Notes under the pieces: model-generated
The model's input: the letters and a program-made list of their open reading frames with translations, nothing else
Databases searched by the model: none
What the model was told of the DNA's origin: nothing
Part shown: positions 1-6,502 of the stretch, one piece after another
How positions within the stretch are numbered: position 1 is the stretch's first letter
Layout: each line of letters opens with the position of its first letter
Translations under genes and position numbers: made by a program
Assembly (NCBI GenBank): GCA_031266955.1
Contig: JAISAA010000258.1
Location: 1-11,594, forward strand
Reading direction: 5' to 3'
Length of the DNA stretch: 11,594 nt
Source of the DNA: Oscillospiraceae bacterium
Lineage (GTDB): Bacteria; Bacillota; Clostridia; Oscillospirales; Oscillospiraceae

Positions 1-29
1 GGAATCGTTTATACTCAGGTGCGTCATAC

Positions 30-118
30 GGAGGATTAGCGAAGTGGTCATAACGCGGCGGTCTTGAAAACCGTTTGGGTGCAAGCCCACGGGGGTTCGA
101 ATCCCTCATCCTCCGCCA
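30..118 (+). tRNA. tRNA-Ser (anticodon UGA)
   Basis: A complete class II tRNA folds directly from the sequence. The 7-bp acceptor stem pairs 30-36 with 108-114, followed by G115 and an encoded CCA at 116-118. The anticodon stem is 58-62 with 70-74, and the 7-nt loop holds TGA at 65-67, so it reads UCA. The extra arm is long (stem 76-79 with 86-89), as expected for tRNA-Ser. The T arm is 91-107 with loop TTCGAAT. A possible -10 box TATACT lies at 10-15. The gene stands alone and is followed by a terminator. Its 3' end is a classic integration site for tyrosine-recombinase phages, so it may mark the chromosome-prophage junction, but the second attachment copy is outside the window. Confidence 0.97.
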
Positions 119-122
119 AATG

Positions 123-162
123 AAGAAAATCCCGCAGTCGTTGTGACGGCGGGATTTTCTTT
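123..162 (+). terminator. Rho-independent terminator after tRNA-Ser
   Basis: Arms at 123-135 and 149-161 pair over 13 bp (AAGAAAATCCCGC with its reverse complement). The right arm ends in a T-rich run. It lies five bases after the tRNA CCA and would end the tRNA transcript. The A-rich left flank means it could also work for transcripts arriving on the minus strand, such as the broken regulator at 327-1086. Confidence 0.85.
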
Positions 163-254
163 GCGCCGCAATGTATTTCCTCTCGTTCTCGGTGTTCATA
201 AACGACAGTTCATTTCCATATTCGGTTAGCGAAAACCGTCCGTAAAAATGAAAA

Positions 255-290
255 ATGCTAACGAAAATGCTAACGAGAGTGCTGACGAGA
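255..290 (+). repeat. Three 12-bp tandem repeats
   Basis: Three adjacent units are seen: ATGCTAACGAAA (255-266), ATGCTAACGAGA (267-278) and GTGCTGACGAGA (279-290). They lie in the gene-poor stretch between the tRNA terminator and the broken regulator. A short reading frame across them (248-376) would encode an N/E/A-rich 42-aa peptide, but it has no clear ribosome site, so I do not call it a gene. They could be recombinase arm-type sites near an attachment site, or the eroded end of a lost gene; the sequence does not decide. Confidence 0.6.
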
Positions 291-326
291 AAAACGCACC
301 GGCTGATACTGCGGTCTGCCTCGGCG

Positions 327-1086
327 TCAGTCTAACCACAGCGGCGAGCATAGATCGAACGTCCATTGATTTTTAATATCCCTCGTGGCAAGAACAAAAC
401 GCCTTGAAGCGACGTATGCTATCCGTTTGCGCTTGATTAAATCCGCGAAAGAAAAATCATCTTCAGGGGATTTACGCGCCTTGTTTATGATAAGCTCCGG
501 GTCAGGCCCCGGCCTTTCTGGCGGGCTTGCCTTGCCGTCTAAAATATCAAAAAATTCTTGTTCGGTGAGTATCGACAGTAAGCCGTTTCACTCGTATCGT
601 TTGGCTTCGGCATACGCTCTTGTGCCCTCCGAGCCTTTCCCCGCGATGACGAAGCTGACATAGGCGGCTATATTGTTTTGCGGAACGCCGCCGGACGCGA
701 ACAACCGCGCTTGCGCTTCGCGTTTGGAGCAACGTTCAAGTCTGCCGATAAATAGGCAGAGTTTATCCTTAAACGCGTCGGTTTGGGCGGGAACCTCCGC
801 GGAGCTTTTTGAAAAATATTCACGCAGCAGCGCTCCGCCTTCTTCCTCCGACGAGAGCATATAATCGCCGCGGGCGAACGACGATAAATCGAGCTCCAGC
901 GCGTCAAGCACGCGGCCTCGCGATATGGAACGACGACGATGAAAGGCTGCGTTCCCCGCTTTCAAAGCGCTGATACTGGCGTAGCTGGACTTTTGCCGCG
1001 TCCGCAACTTGCCGTTGGGTCAATCTCAGCTTCCCGCGGGCGTTTTGGAGTATGCTGTGCTCTAAGCGTACAATTTGGAATCCCAT
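327..1086 (-). pseudogene. Broken XRE-type regulator with C-terminal BRCT-like domain
   Basis: Reading leftward from ATG at 1086-1084, which has AGGAGG upstream, the first frame gives an XRE helix-turn-helix of about 45 aa (LTQRQVADAAKVQLRQYQRF), then meets TGA at 904-906. The protein resumes in another frame as VLDALELDLSSFARGDYML, the usual C-terminal end of an XRE domain. This implies a one-base insertion near 912-918. The second frame then runs into a BRCT-like region (FIGRLERCSKREAQARLFAS, GGVP, FVIAGKGSE, AYAEAKRYE) and meets an in-frame TGA at 588-590. Past it the frame stays open and protein-like (LLSILTEQEFFDIL, FSFADLIKR) to TGA at 327-329. Neighbouring genes use TGA as stop, so recoding is unlikely. 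An intact version would be about 250 aa and was probably an autoregulated DNA-binding protein. A sequencing error could explain one lesion but hardly both. Confidence 0.75.
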
Positions 1087-1117
1087 TACCGAACCTCCTG
1101 ATAAAGCTTTTTCTTTA

Positions 1118-1146
1118 ATTATACGTCCAAACGGACGTATAGTCAA
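1118..1146 (-). promoter_or_regulatory. Near-consensus sigma-A promoter of the XRE/BRCT gene
   Basis: On the minus strand the -35 box TTGACT (1146-1141) and the perfect -10 box TATAAT (1123-1118) are 17 bp apart. Transcription would start about 25-30 bases before the ATG at 1086, with AGGAGG at 1099-1094. It faces away from the terminase genes. Confidence 0.88.
1121..1140. promoter_or_regulatory. Palindromic operator inside the XRE promoter
   Basis: ATACGTCC and GGACGTAT form an 8-bp perfect inverted repeat around AAAC. It fills the spacer between the -35 and -10 boxes and overlaps the -10 by three bases. A dimeric repressor bound here would block the promoter. Autoregulation by the adjacent XRE protein is the simplest reading, but that gene is broken, so any present-day binder would have to come from elsewhere. 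Confidence 0.75.
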
Positions 1147-1198
1147 GCAAAAAAGCTGAAAAAATCGTGAAAGTGTCCCGCCTTGTCCGGTTTTTCTG

Positions 1199-1207
1199 TG
1201 GTATAGT
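1199..1207 (+). promoter_or_regulatory. Possible extended -10 promoter for the late (packaging) operon
   Basis: TGGTATAGT matches an extended -10 (TGn followed by TATAGT at 1202-1207). No good -35 lies at 16-18 bp; TTGTCC at 1183-1188 is only 13 bp away. It is the best plus-strand candidate ahead of the terminase genes, about 90 bases before the small-subunit start. Confidence 0.35.
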
Positions 1208-1239
1208 GTATGCGTGAATATTGTGTAGTTCCTTTCTGA

Positions 1240-1273
1240 CGGGGCGCAGCGCTTTTAATGGCGCTGCGCCCCG
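1240..1273 (+). other. Perfect 13-bp hairpin in the terminase leader
   Basis: CGGGGCGCAGCGC (1240-1252) pairs perfectly with 1261-1273 around an 8-nt loop TTTTAATG. No T-run follows on either strand, so it is not an ordinary intrinsic terminator. It sits between the putative promoter and the ribosome site of the small terminase gene. It could protect the mRNA 5' end, act in antitermination, or bind a protein. It is unlike the small-loop repeat family further right. Confidence 0.8.
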
Positions 1274-1298
1274 ATTATATTGCAGGGAGATGAAAATT

Positions 1299-1736
1299 AT
1301 GGCAAAGGCCCCGCGCCGGCCTCGACGCTTCGAGACGCCGGAAGAATTGTCGGAGGCTTGGGAAGCGTACAAGAGGAAATGCGACAACCAGAAAGTCTTG
1401 ACGCACCACTTTGTGGCAAAAAACAGCGATTATCTGAGTAAGAAGCTCCGTCAGGCGATTACCTATACAATCGAGGGCTTTTGCGTGGATTGCCATCTTC
1501 CGCGGCAGGATTTTTATCAGACTTACGCCGTAAAAGAGGGCTTTAGTGACATTGCGGCGCTTATGCGGGAGGAATGCGAGGTTGACGCGCGGTCTAAGTT
1601 TGAACTCGGAATTACACCGCCCTCGCTCGCGCCGCTGTGGATGTCGAAGTATGGGTACGCGACCAAATCCGACAATAATATAGTAGGCGGCGGCGTACCG
1701 GTCGTCATACGCGACGATATGAAAGACGATGACTGA
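1299..1736 (+). CDS. Terminase small subunit (DNA packaging)
   Basis: A 145-aa protein, of usual length for a phage small terminase. These proteins bind the pac/cos region of the phage genome and recruit the large subunit. The N-terminal MAKAPRRPRRFETPEELSEA, the central helix-turn-helix-like part (YTIEGFCVDCHLPRQDFYQT, residues about 50-75) and the closing helix with APLWMSKYGYA follow the pattern of clostridial phage DNA-packaging proteins. The start at 1299 is preferred because GGGAG lies 9 bases ahead; ATG 1290 is too close to that site. The end overlaps the large subunit start by 8 bases, so the two are translationally coupled. Identification rests on motif pattern plus position. Confidence 0.85.
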   Translation: MAKAPRRPRRFETPEELSEAWEAYKRKCDNQKVLTHHFVAKNSDYLSKKLRQAITYTIEGFCVDCHLPRQDFYQTYAVKEGFSDIAALMREECEVDARSKFELGITPPSLAPLWMSKYGYATKSDNNIVGGGVPVVIRDDMKDDD

Positions 1737-3417
1737 CGGTAGCGCGGGTGAGCTTTCGATTCGGGAGGTCGTGGGACGCGGCTACGGTAAGTTCTGGCGA
1801 TACCGTGGGCGGTACAGAGTCGTTAAGGGCAGCCGGGCGAGCAAAAAGAGCACGACATCGGCGCTTTGGCTGATAGCCAATATCACAGGCACGCGCGGCG
1901 CGAACGCGCTTGTTTGCCGAAAGGTATATAGGACGTTACGCGATTCCTGTTACGCACAGCTCAAGTGGGCAATTAAACGGCTTGGGCTTGAAGCTTTTTG
2001 GCAGTGCAAGGAATCGCCGCTTGAGATGATATACAGACCAACGGGGCAAAAGATATGTTTCAGGGGCGTAGACGACCCGCTGAAGCTGTCGTCTATTACT
2101 GTCGAAGTCGGGAGTCTGTGTTGGGCGTGGCTTGAGGAAGTTTTTGAATTCACCGAAGAGGAATTCTTACTTATTGACGACACCATACGCGGCGAGTTGG
2201 ATAATCCGGCGCTTTTCAAGCAGCTTACCTTGACGTTCAACCCTTGGTGGGCTACTTGGCTAAAGAGCAGATTCTTTGACCGCGCCGACGAGGGCGCGCC
2301 CGACATATTGGCTATGACGACGGACTACCGCTGCAATGAATGGCTCGACGAAGCGGACAAGGCGCGATTTGAGCAAATGCGAATACAGGAGCCGGAACGC
2401 TATCGCGTGGCCGGGCTCGGTGAGTGGGGAGTTATCGGCGACAGCGTGTTTAATGCCGAGAGATTGACTGCTCGGCTCTCGGCGCTGGCGGGGCACGTGG
2501 CGCGCGGGATGTTCTCCTATTCTGTGCGCTCGGTGCGCAGACTGGACAGCGCGGGCGACCGGCTGACTATTACAGACGTCAAGTGGGAGGATGATTCCGT
2601 AAGCGGCTGTATCAAGCTTTACGAGCACCCGGACCCGGAACGATATTATGTCATCGGCGCGGACCCAGCGGGCGACGGCAGCGATTATTTTTCCGCGCAA
2701 GTGCTTGACGCAGCTGACGGGCGGCAAGTCGCCGTACTGCGGCGACAGTTTGACGAGGATGAATTCGCCAAGCAGTGCTATTGCCTCGGGCTGCTGTATA
2801 ACGCCGCTGTAATATCTGTAGAGGTTAACTTTAGCACATATCCAACCGAGACGCTTGCCGCGCTCGGTTATCCGCATTTGTGGGTGCGCGAACGGCGGGA
2901 CACATACACGGGAAAGCCTGTAAAGGCGTATGGCTGGCGGACTACGCCGGGGAATCGGAACGCGATCATCGCGGAGCTTATCGCCTTTGTGCGTGACAGC
3001 CCGGAGGCGCTTAACGACCGAACGACGATTGAAGAAATGCTGACGTTTGTACGCAATGAGAAAGGACGCCCGGAAGCTCAGGCGGGTGCGCACGACGACA
3101 CGGTAATGAGCTACGCGATAGCGTTGCAAGCGCTGAGTCAGCAGACGCGAGACGCGGAGGCGGATGAGCCTGTCGGCGTCGATTGGAGCAAAAGTCAGTG
3201 GGAGGACTACGAACGCGGCAACGAGGGCGAAAGGGCGCGAATGATTGAACTGTGGGGCGGCCCCGCGCGTGACGGCGGGACGGCGCGGCGACGCGAAAAA
3301 CCGCGCGTGAGCGCACAGCGCGTCACTATTGAGTATACGCCGCCGCCGGACGGAATCCAGAGCGAAGAGCTTGACGAGCTCGGAATTGGCCGTTCTTCTG
3401 GCGGCGGGAAATGGTAA
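1729..3417 (+). CDS. Terminase large subunit (ATPase-nuclease)
   Basis: A 562-aa packaging motor protein that pumps DNA into the prohead and cuts concatemers. The variant Walker A is GSRASKKST at residues 34-42. Walker B is CWAWLEE, with the catalytic acids at E136-E137. The coupling motif TFNP is near residue 170. The RNase H-like nuclease has its acids in VIGADPAGDG (D312), ISVEVNF (E365) and AHDD (D456-D457). All motifs are intact and in the usual order, pointing to the PBSX-like terminase branch. The start is ATG 1729, overlapping the small subunit stop. The C-terminal 60 or so residues are charged and low in complexity. Confidence 0.97.
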   Translation: MTDGSAGELSIREVVGRGYGKFWRYRGRYRVVKGSRASKKSTTSALWLIANITGTRGANALVCRKVYRTLRDSCYAQLKWAIKRLGLEAFWQCKESPLEMIYRPTGQKICFRGVDDPLKLSSITVEVGSLCWAWLEEVFEFTEEEFLLIDDTIRGELDNPALFKQLTLTFNPWWATWLKSRFFDRADEGAPDILAMTTDYRCNEWLDEADKARFEQMRIQEPERYRVAGLGEWGVIGDSVFNAERLTARLSALAGHVARGMFSYSVRSVRRLDSAGDRLTITDVKWEDDSVSGCIKLYEHPDPERYYVIGADPAGDGSDYFSAQVLDAADGRQVAVLRRQFDEDEFAKQCYCLGLLYNAAVISVEVNFSTYPTETLAALGYPHLWVRERRDTYTGKPVKAYGWRTTPGNRNAIIAELIAFVRDSPEALNDRTTIEEMLTFVRNEKGRPEAQAGAHDDTVMSYAIALQALSQQTRDAEADEPVGVDWSKSQWEDYERGNEGERARMIELWGGPARDGGTARRREKPRVSAQRVTIEYTPPPDGIQSEELDELGIGRSSGGGKW

Positions 3418-3445
3418 TAAACTTTACGCAAAGGGAGGCGGACTA

Positions 3446-5890
3446 ATGCCGCTGAATGTCAAAGCGACAATTGAATCTATTTTCAGTGGGCCCATATCGA
3501 GCGCGAAAGCTTCCGGCAAGAGCAAGAAGAGCGCGGCGAAAGCCTCCGGCAAGCGTAAAACGCGCGATGAAATGCTGAGGCTGTGGCAGGAGCGGTTGCA
3601 AGACAATCGCGACGCGTATCGGTTCGAACTTGACAGGTTTGACCGGCGCGCGAGGTACTACGAAGGCGAGAACCTTATCGAGCCGCTTACGGCGTATGAC
3701 ACGAAGCCGAACGGCGAATACTACGCAACTTCGCACGTCCGCAATATTGTTGCCGAGATGATAGAGGCGCAAATATCGAGCGTCATTCCTCATCCTAAAG
3801 TGACCGCCAAGCGGCAGGAGGATGAGGAGCGCGCGCGTTTGATTGAGCGTATGCTCGAATCTGAGATAGACCGGCTCGGCGTGGAGCGGCTATGCGACCT
3901 GATGGAGCGGCTTGTACCTATCAACGGCGGCGCTTACTGGATGGCGGAGTGGGACAGTTCCGGCAAGGGGCGGGGTGGCGGCGGTGACGTCGTATTATCT
4001 GTGGTACATCCGTCACAGGTCATCCCGCAGGACGGCGTTACAGGCGACGTCGAAGATATGGACTATTTTATAGTCGGATACCCGCAGACCAAAACCTACG
4101 TAAAAGCGCGTTTCGGCGTGGATGTGGAGAACGAGTCGGAGAGCGCGCCGGAGATTCGGACGTTAGACGATGACGACCGGCGGCCCGCCGACGATCTCGT
4201 GACGCTTTACTATGGATATTATCGCAACGATGAGGGCGGCGTAGGGCGTTACGCGTGGGTCAACGATACGTCGCTTGAAGATTTAGACGATTTGTGGGCG
4301 CGACAGCTCGAACGCTGCGCCGAATGCGGACGGCTGAAACCGCTGTTCGACGTCGATACCGCGCCGGAACTCGTTCTCGGCAAGGCGCAGGAGGAAGCTG
4401 ATCGGCAAGCGCGCCGGGAGATGTGGGAGGCGTCCGGGCTGCCTGTCCTTGATGAGCGCTCGGAGGTTGTCGAACCGGAGGACGATAGAGAAGGCGCGGA
4501 GGACTCGGGCGACGTTGAATCCGGCTCCGCCGGATTCACCAGTATTATCAATACGGGCCGACGGCCCGGAGTCGCCCGAGAGGGCGACGATGTTTGTCCG
4601 TACTGCGGGAGCCGGCATTTTGAGCGCGCGCGTGTTGACTACGAGGAGTTGCCGACCGAGATTACAACGCCTCTCGGTCAGCAGATAGGCGGGATGACGT
4701 CCGCGACTGACGCAAAGGGTTTGTTTTACGACCGTCCGACAAGGATACCACTCTATCGTGTGGACAAGTATCCGCTTGTGATACACAAGAACATTTCCGT
4801 TTACGGGCGGCTTATGGGAGCCTCCGACGTGGACGCTATAGCCGACCATCAGAACACGACGAACCGGCTTCATCAAAAGATAATCGACAGAAGCATACAG
4901 AGCGGGAGCATTATAACGGCGCCGGTGGACGCGCGAATCCGAGTTGACAGCAAGGACGGTAAAGTTATACGCCTTAAGAATCCGGCAGAGAAGGAAGAAT
5001 TCGGCGTGTACAATCTGGATTCGGACGTTTCACAGCAGCGCGCATACTTGGCCGAGGTTTATGAAGAGGCCAGACAGAGGATCGGCATAACGGACAGCTA
5101 TCAGGGACGGCGTGACACGACGGCGCAATCTGGTGTTGCCAAACAGTTTGCGGCGGCGCAGAGCGCGGGGCGGCTTGAAAGCAAACGCCGAATGAAAGAG
5201 GCGGTTTTCGCCGACTTGTACGAGCGGATTTTTAAGCTCAAGCTGGCGTATGCCGATACCGGCGTCAGCGTCCTCGGCTATGACGCTCAGGGTGCGCCGG
5301 AGTATTTGGAGTTTAGCCGATATGATTTTCTGCGGCAAAACCCGCTTACTCTCGAATGGGAGTGGAACGACGATTTTACATTTTCCATCGACCCCTCCGG
5401 GGAGCTTGCGGGTAATCGTCAGAGTATGTGGCAGGAAACTATCGCGCTGTATCAGGCTGGGGCGTTTGGGAATCTGTCGGCGCTGGAGTCGCTCGTCGTT
5501 TTGTGGTCGAAGCTCGAACGCGCCAGCTATCCCGACGCCGCGAGCACGAAGGATTATTTTCAACGGGCGCTTGAAGCACAGCAGCAAGCACAGCAACAGG
5601 CACAGTTGCAAGCGCAACAGCAAGCGCAGCTACAACAACAGCAGCAGGCCGCGCCGCCTGCGGCGGACGTGTCATTGAATCCGGCTCCGCCGGATTCACC
5701 AGTATTATCAATACGGGCCTACGGCCCGGAGTCGCCCGAAAGGGCGACATTGAACGTGCCCGCGGGCACGGGAAACGCGGCATCTGCCGCGACGGCGACC
5801 GGAGCGCTGCCGCCCGAGCTTACGAGCGCGATTGAAGCCAGAGCGCGTGAGGACGCTTGGCGCGACGTGCGTTCACGCGCGGGCGTTTGA
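3446..5890 (+). CDS. Portal protein with split zinc ribbon and two embedded repeat elements
   Basis: An 814-aa protein in the normal portal position after the large terminase. Portals form the dodecameric DNA gate at one head vertex. The core is portal-like: an N-terminal charged helix (DEMLRLWQERLQDN), RARYYEGENLI, then DADAIADHQNTT-like residues (DVDAIADHQNTTNRLHQKII), and a helical C-terminal half (EVYEEARQRIGITDSYQG). ATG 3446 is chosen for its AAGGGAGG; a longer frame opening at 3329 lies inside the terminase gene. CxxC pairs at C291/C294 and C384/C387 look like a zinc ribbon split by about 90 residues, including a 74-bp repeat copy (4515-4588). A Q/A-rich tract (about residues 710-737) precedes a second copy and a further module (5665-5791). 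The large size fits P22-like rather than small siphovirus portals; that family call is an inference. Confidence 0.9.
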   Translation: MPLNVKATIESIFSGPISSAKASGKSKKSAAKASGKRKTRDEMLRLWQERLQDNRDAYRFELDRFDRRARYYEGENLIEPLTAYDTKPNGEYYATSHVRNIVAEMIEAQISSVIPHPKVTAKRQEDEERARLIERMLESEIDRLGVERLCDLMERLVPINGGAYWMAEWDSSGKGRGGGGDVVLSVVHPSQVIPQDGVTGDVEDMDYFIVGYPQTKTYVKARFGVDVENESESAPEIRTLDDDDRRPADDLVTLYYGYYRNDEGGVGRYAWVNDTSLEDLDDLWARQLERCAECGRLKPLFDVDTAPELVLGKAQEEADRQARREMWEASGLPVLDERSEVVEPEDDREGAEDSGDVESGSAGFTSIINTGRRPGVAREGDDVCPYCGSRHFERARVDYEELPTEITTPLGQQIGGMTSATDAKGLFYDRPTRIPLYRVDKYPLVIHKNISVYGRLMGASDVDAIADHQNTTNRLHQKIIDRSIQSGSIITAPVDARIRVDSKDGKVIRLKNPAEKEEFGVYNLDSDVSQQRAYLAEVYEEARQRIGITDSYQGRRDTTAQSGVAKQFAAAQSAGRLESKRRMKEAVFADLYERIFKLKLAYADTGVSVLGYDAQGAPEYLEFSRYDFLRQNPLTLEWEWNDDFTFSIDPSGELAGNRQSMWQETIALYQAGAFGNLSALESLVVLWSKLERASYPDAASTKDYFQRALEAQQQAQQQAQLQAQQQAQLQQQQQAAPPAADVSLNPAPPDSPVLSIRAYGPESPERATLNVPAGTGNAASAATATGALPPELTSAIEARAREDAWRDVRSRAGV
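3503..3554 (+). repeat. Short direct repeat encoding KASGK-type basic linker
   Basis: The 18-base GCGAAAGCYTCCGGCAAG occurs twice at the start of the portal gene, encoding AKASGK twice around a lysine-rich spacer. It gives a basic, probably flexible N-terminal segment. It looks like a local duplication and is unrelated to the palindromic family. Confidence 0.6.
4515..4588 (+). repeat. Palindromic element, core copy 1 (in portal gene)
   Basis: A 74-bp string of four consecutive stem-loops. H1: TGAATCCGGC, loop TCC, arms 4516-4525/4529-4538. H2: GTATT, loop ATC, 4542-4546/4550-4554. H3: CGGGCC, loop GAC, 4554-4559/4563-4568. H4: GTCGCCC, loop GAGA, 4571-4577/4582-4588. It is read in frame as ESGSAGFTSIINTGRRPG within the portal, between the two CxxC pairs. 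It matches the copy at 5675-5748 in 72 of 74 bases; both differences are in loops. Confidence 0.92.
5575..5650 (+). repeat. CAG/CAA-rich tract encoding Q/A-rich linker
   Basis: Repeated CAR and GCR codons encode QQQAQQQAQLQAQQQAQ and more Q. It is a low-complexity helical or flexible linker directly before the second palindromic element near the portal C-terminus. Replication slippage is a likely origin. Confidence 0.8.
5665..5803 (+). repeat. Palindromic element, core copy 2 plus terminal-type module (in portal gene)
   Basis: It starts with the family end motif GGACGTGTCAT (5665-5675). The 74-bp core follows (5675-5748, H3 loop TAC, H4 loop GAAA). Then comes ATTGAACGTGCC with CGTGCC-CGCG-GGCACG (5755-5770) and CGCGGC-ATCT-GCCGCG (5776-5791). 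The core is read in a different frame from copy 1, giving LNPAPPDSPVLSIRAYGPES. The last module gives NVPAGTGNAASAAT, in the same codon phase as the related module in the scaffold gene. No right-end inverted repeat is found, so this copy looks one-ended. Confidence 0.88.
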
Positions 5891-6048
5891 TTTAATGCCA
5901 TTCGGCAAACCCCTCGGGCGCTTCGCGCCACCTCCCCTGTTTAGGGGAGGCGGGACGGGGGAATCGTCGCGCCGAATGGCGCGTATCCCGTGCGCGCACG
6001 CACGTTTAATCAGACACAAATTGATTTTGTTTCACAAAATCAATTTTG
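5884..6048 (+). repeat. Palindromic element between portal and 47-aa gene
   Basis: This intergenic hairpin string begins at CGTTTGATTTAA, whose TGA (5888-5890) is the portal stop. Stem-loops: GGCGC-TTC-GCGCC (5917-5929), CCTCCCCT-GTTT-AGGGGAGG (5931-5950), GCGCC-GAAT-GGCGC (5969-5982) and the 12-nt palindrome CGTGCGCGCACG (5989-6000). GCCATTCGGC at 5897-5906 also pairs over 10 bp with 5971-5980. It closes with the family right end GCACGTTTAATCAGACACAAA and a 13-bp AT-rich hairpin (6018-6046). Confidence 0.85.
6018..6046 (+). other. AT-rich hairpin closing the element
   Basis: AAATTGATTTTGT (6018-6030) pairs perfectly with 6034-6046 around TTC. It holds the position of the AT hairpins at 9197-9219 and 11182-11204 but differs in sequence, so stem and location are kept rather than bases. 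Here it is about 105 bases from the next start, further than in the other two copies. Confidence 0.75.
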
Positions 6049-6110
6049 CTTCGCTCAGGACAGCGTAAAAATCCTTTTCGCGGGTGGGACGCGTGAAAAC
6101 CCTCGAATTA

Positions 6111-6131
6111 TTCGCCGGGGTTCCCGGCGAA
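6111..6131 (+). other. GC hairpin just upstream of the 47-aa gene's ribosome site
   Basis: TTCGCCGGG (6111-6119) pairs with CCCGGCGAA (6123-6131) over 9 bp with loop GTT. The A-rich AAAAGAAAGGAG ribosome site follows at once. A related CCGGCGAAAAA stretch (6472-6482) precedes the scaffold gene's site. It may shield or expose the ribosome site or stop an RNase; no T-run follows. Confidence 0.75.
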
Positions 6132-6151
6132 AAAAGAAAGGAGCGTTGAAG

Positions 6152-6295
6152 ATGTCTGACAGAAAAGGCGGCCGCAATTTCCCGAAAGTGGACGTAATAG
6201 GCAAGACGAGCGCTATTAACCCGAAGCCCATTGCGAAAAGACACGGACAGATGGTTACGAAGGGCAAAGACCTGCGCGCCGGCAAAGGCAAATAA
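6152..6295 (+). CDS. 47-aa basic hypothetical phage protein
   Basis: A small protein, MSDRKGGRNFPKVDVIGKTS onwards, rich in Lys/Arg/Gly and ending GKGK. AAAGGAG lies 9 bases before ATG 6152, which fixes the start. It has no hydrophobic segment and no known motif. It sits alone between portal and scaffold, flanked on both sides by palindromic elements. A role in head assembly or DNA binding would suit its charge and place but is not shown. The strong ribosome site and ordered amino-acid content make it more likely real than spurious. Confidence 0.7.
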   Translation: MSDRKGGRNFPKVDVIGKTSAINPKPIAKRHGQMVTKGKDLRAGKGK

Positions 6296-6307
6296 CTTAC
6301 CGCCGCG

Positions 6308-6445
6308 CCGCGTTTTGCGCGGACGTTTGATTTAACGTGCGTGCGCGCGTCGCGCCTACGGCGCGCCATAAAAATGACGTCGCGCGCAAGCGCGACAGGC
6401 ACGCCGCACTTGCGGCGACGGACAGCAAATCTCTGCATTCGCAGT
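6308..6445 (+). repeat. Palindromic element between 47-aa gene and scaffold gene
   Basis: Hairpins in order: CCGCG-TTTTG-CGCGG (6308-6322), the end motif GGACGTTTGATTTAACGTGC (6321-6340), CGCGCC-TAC-GGCGCG (6351-6365), GTCGCGC-GCAA-GCGCGAC (6379-6396), CGCCGC-ACTT-GCGGCG (6402-6417) and CTGC-ATTC-GCAG (6433-6444). The TAC-loop and GCAA-loop stems correspond to H3 and H4 of the portal core but with swapped base pairs (G:C for C:G), so pairing is kept while sequence differs. No right-end inverted repeat or AT hairpin is present. Confidence 0.85.
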
Positions 6446-6502
6446 GAACGCGAAAAAATCAACTCGCTTGGCCGGCGAAAAAGGCTGAAAGGATTTTTAA
6501 TT

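Noticed and set aside
20..160. Minus-strand reading through the tRNA giving a MRDSNPR-type peptide
   Set aside because: This is the well-known shadow translation of a tRNA-Ser gene and not a protein gene.
588..590. TGA read as an amino acid (recoding or alternative genetic code)
   Set aside because: Neighbouring genes end in TGA and use TGG for Trp, no selenocysteine element is apparent, and the same gene also has a frameshift.
2260..3129. Long open frame on the minus strand inside the large terminase gene
   Set aside because: It is antisense to an intact terminase with all catalytic motifs; composition is Arg-rich as expected for a GC-rich shadow frame.
3329..3445. Earlier start for the portal gene
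   Set aside because: It lies inside the terminase gene and has no good ribosome site; ATG 3446 has AAGGGAGG at proper distance.
5575..5803. Diversity-generating variable region in the portal C-terminus
   Set aside because: No reverse transcriptase or template repeat is present, and the two copies differ only at hairpin loops, not at adenines.
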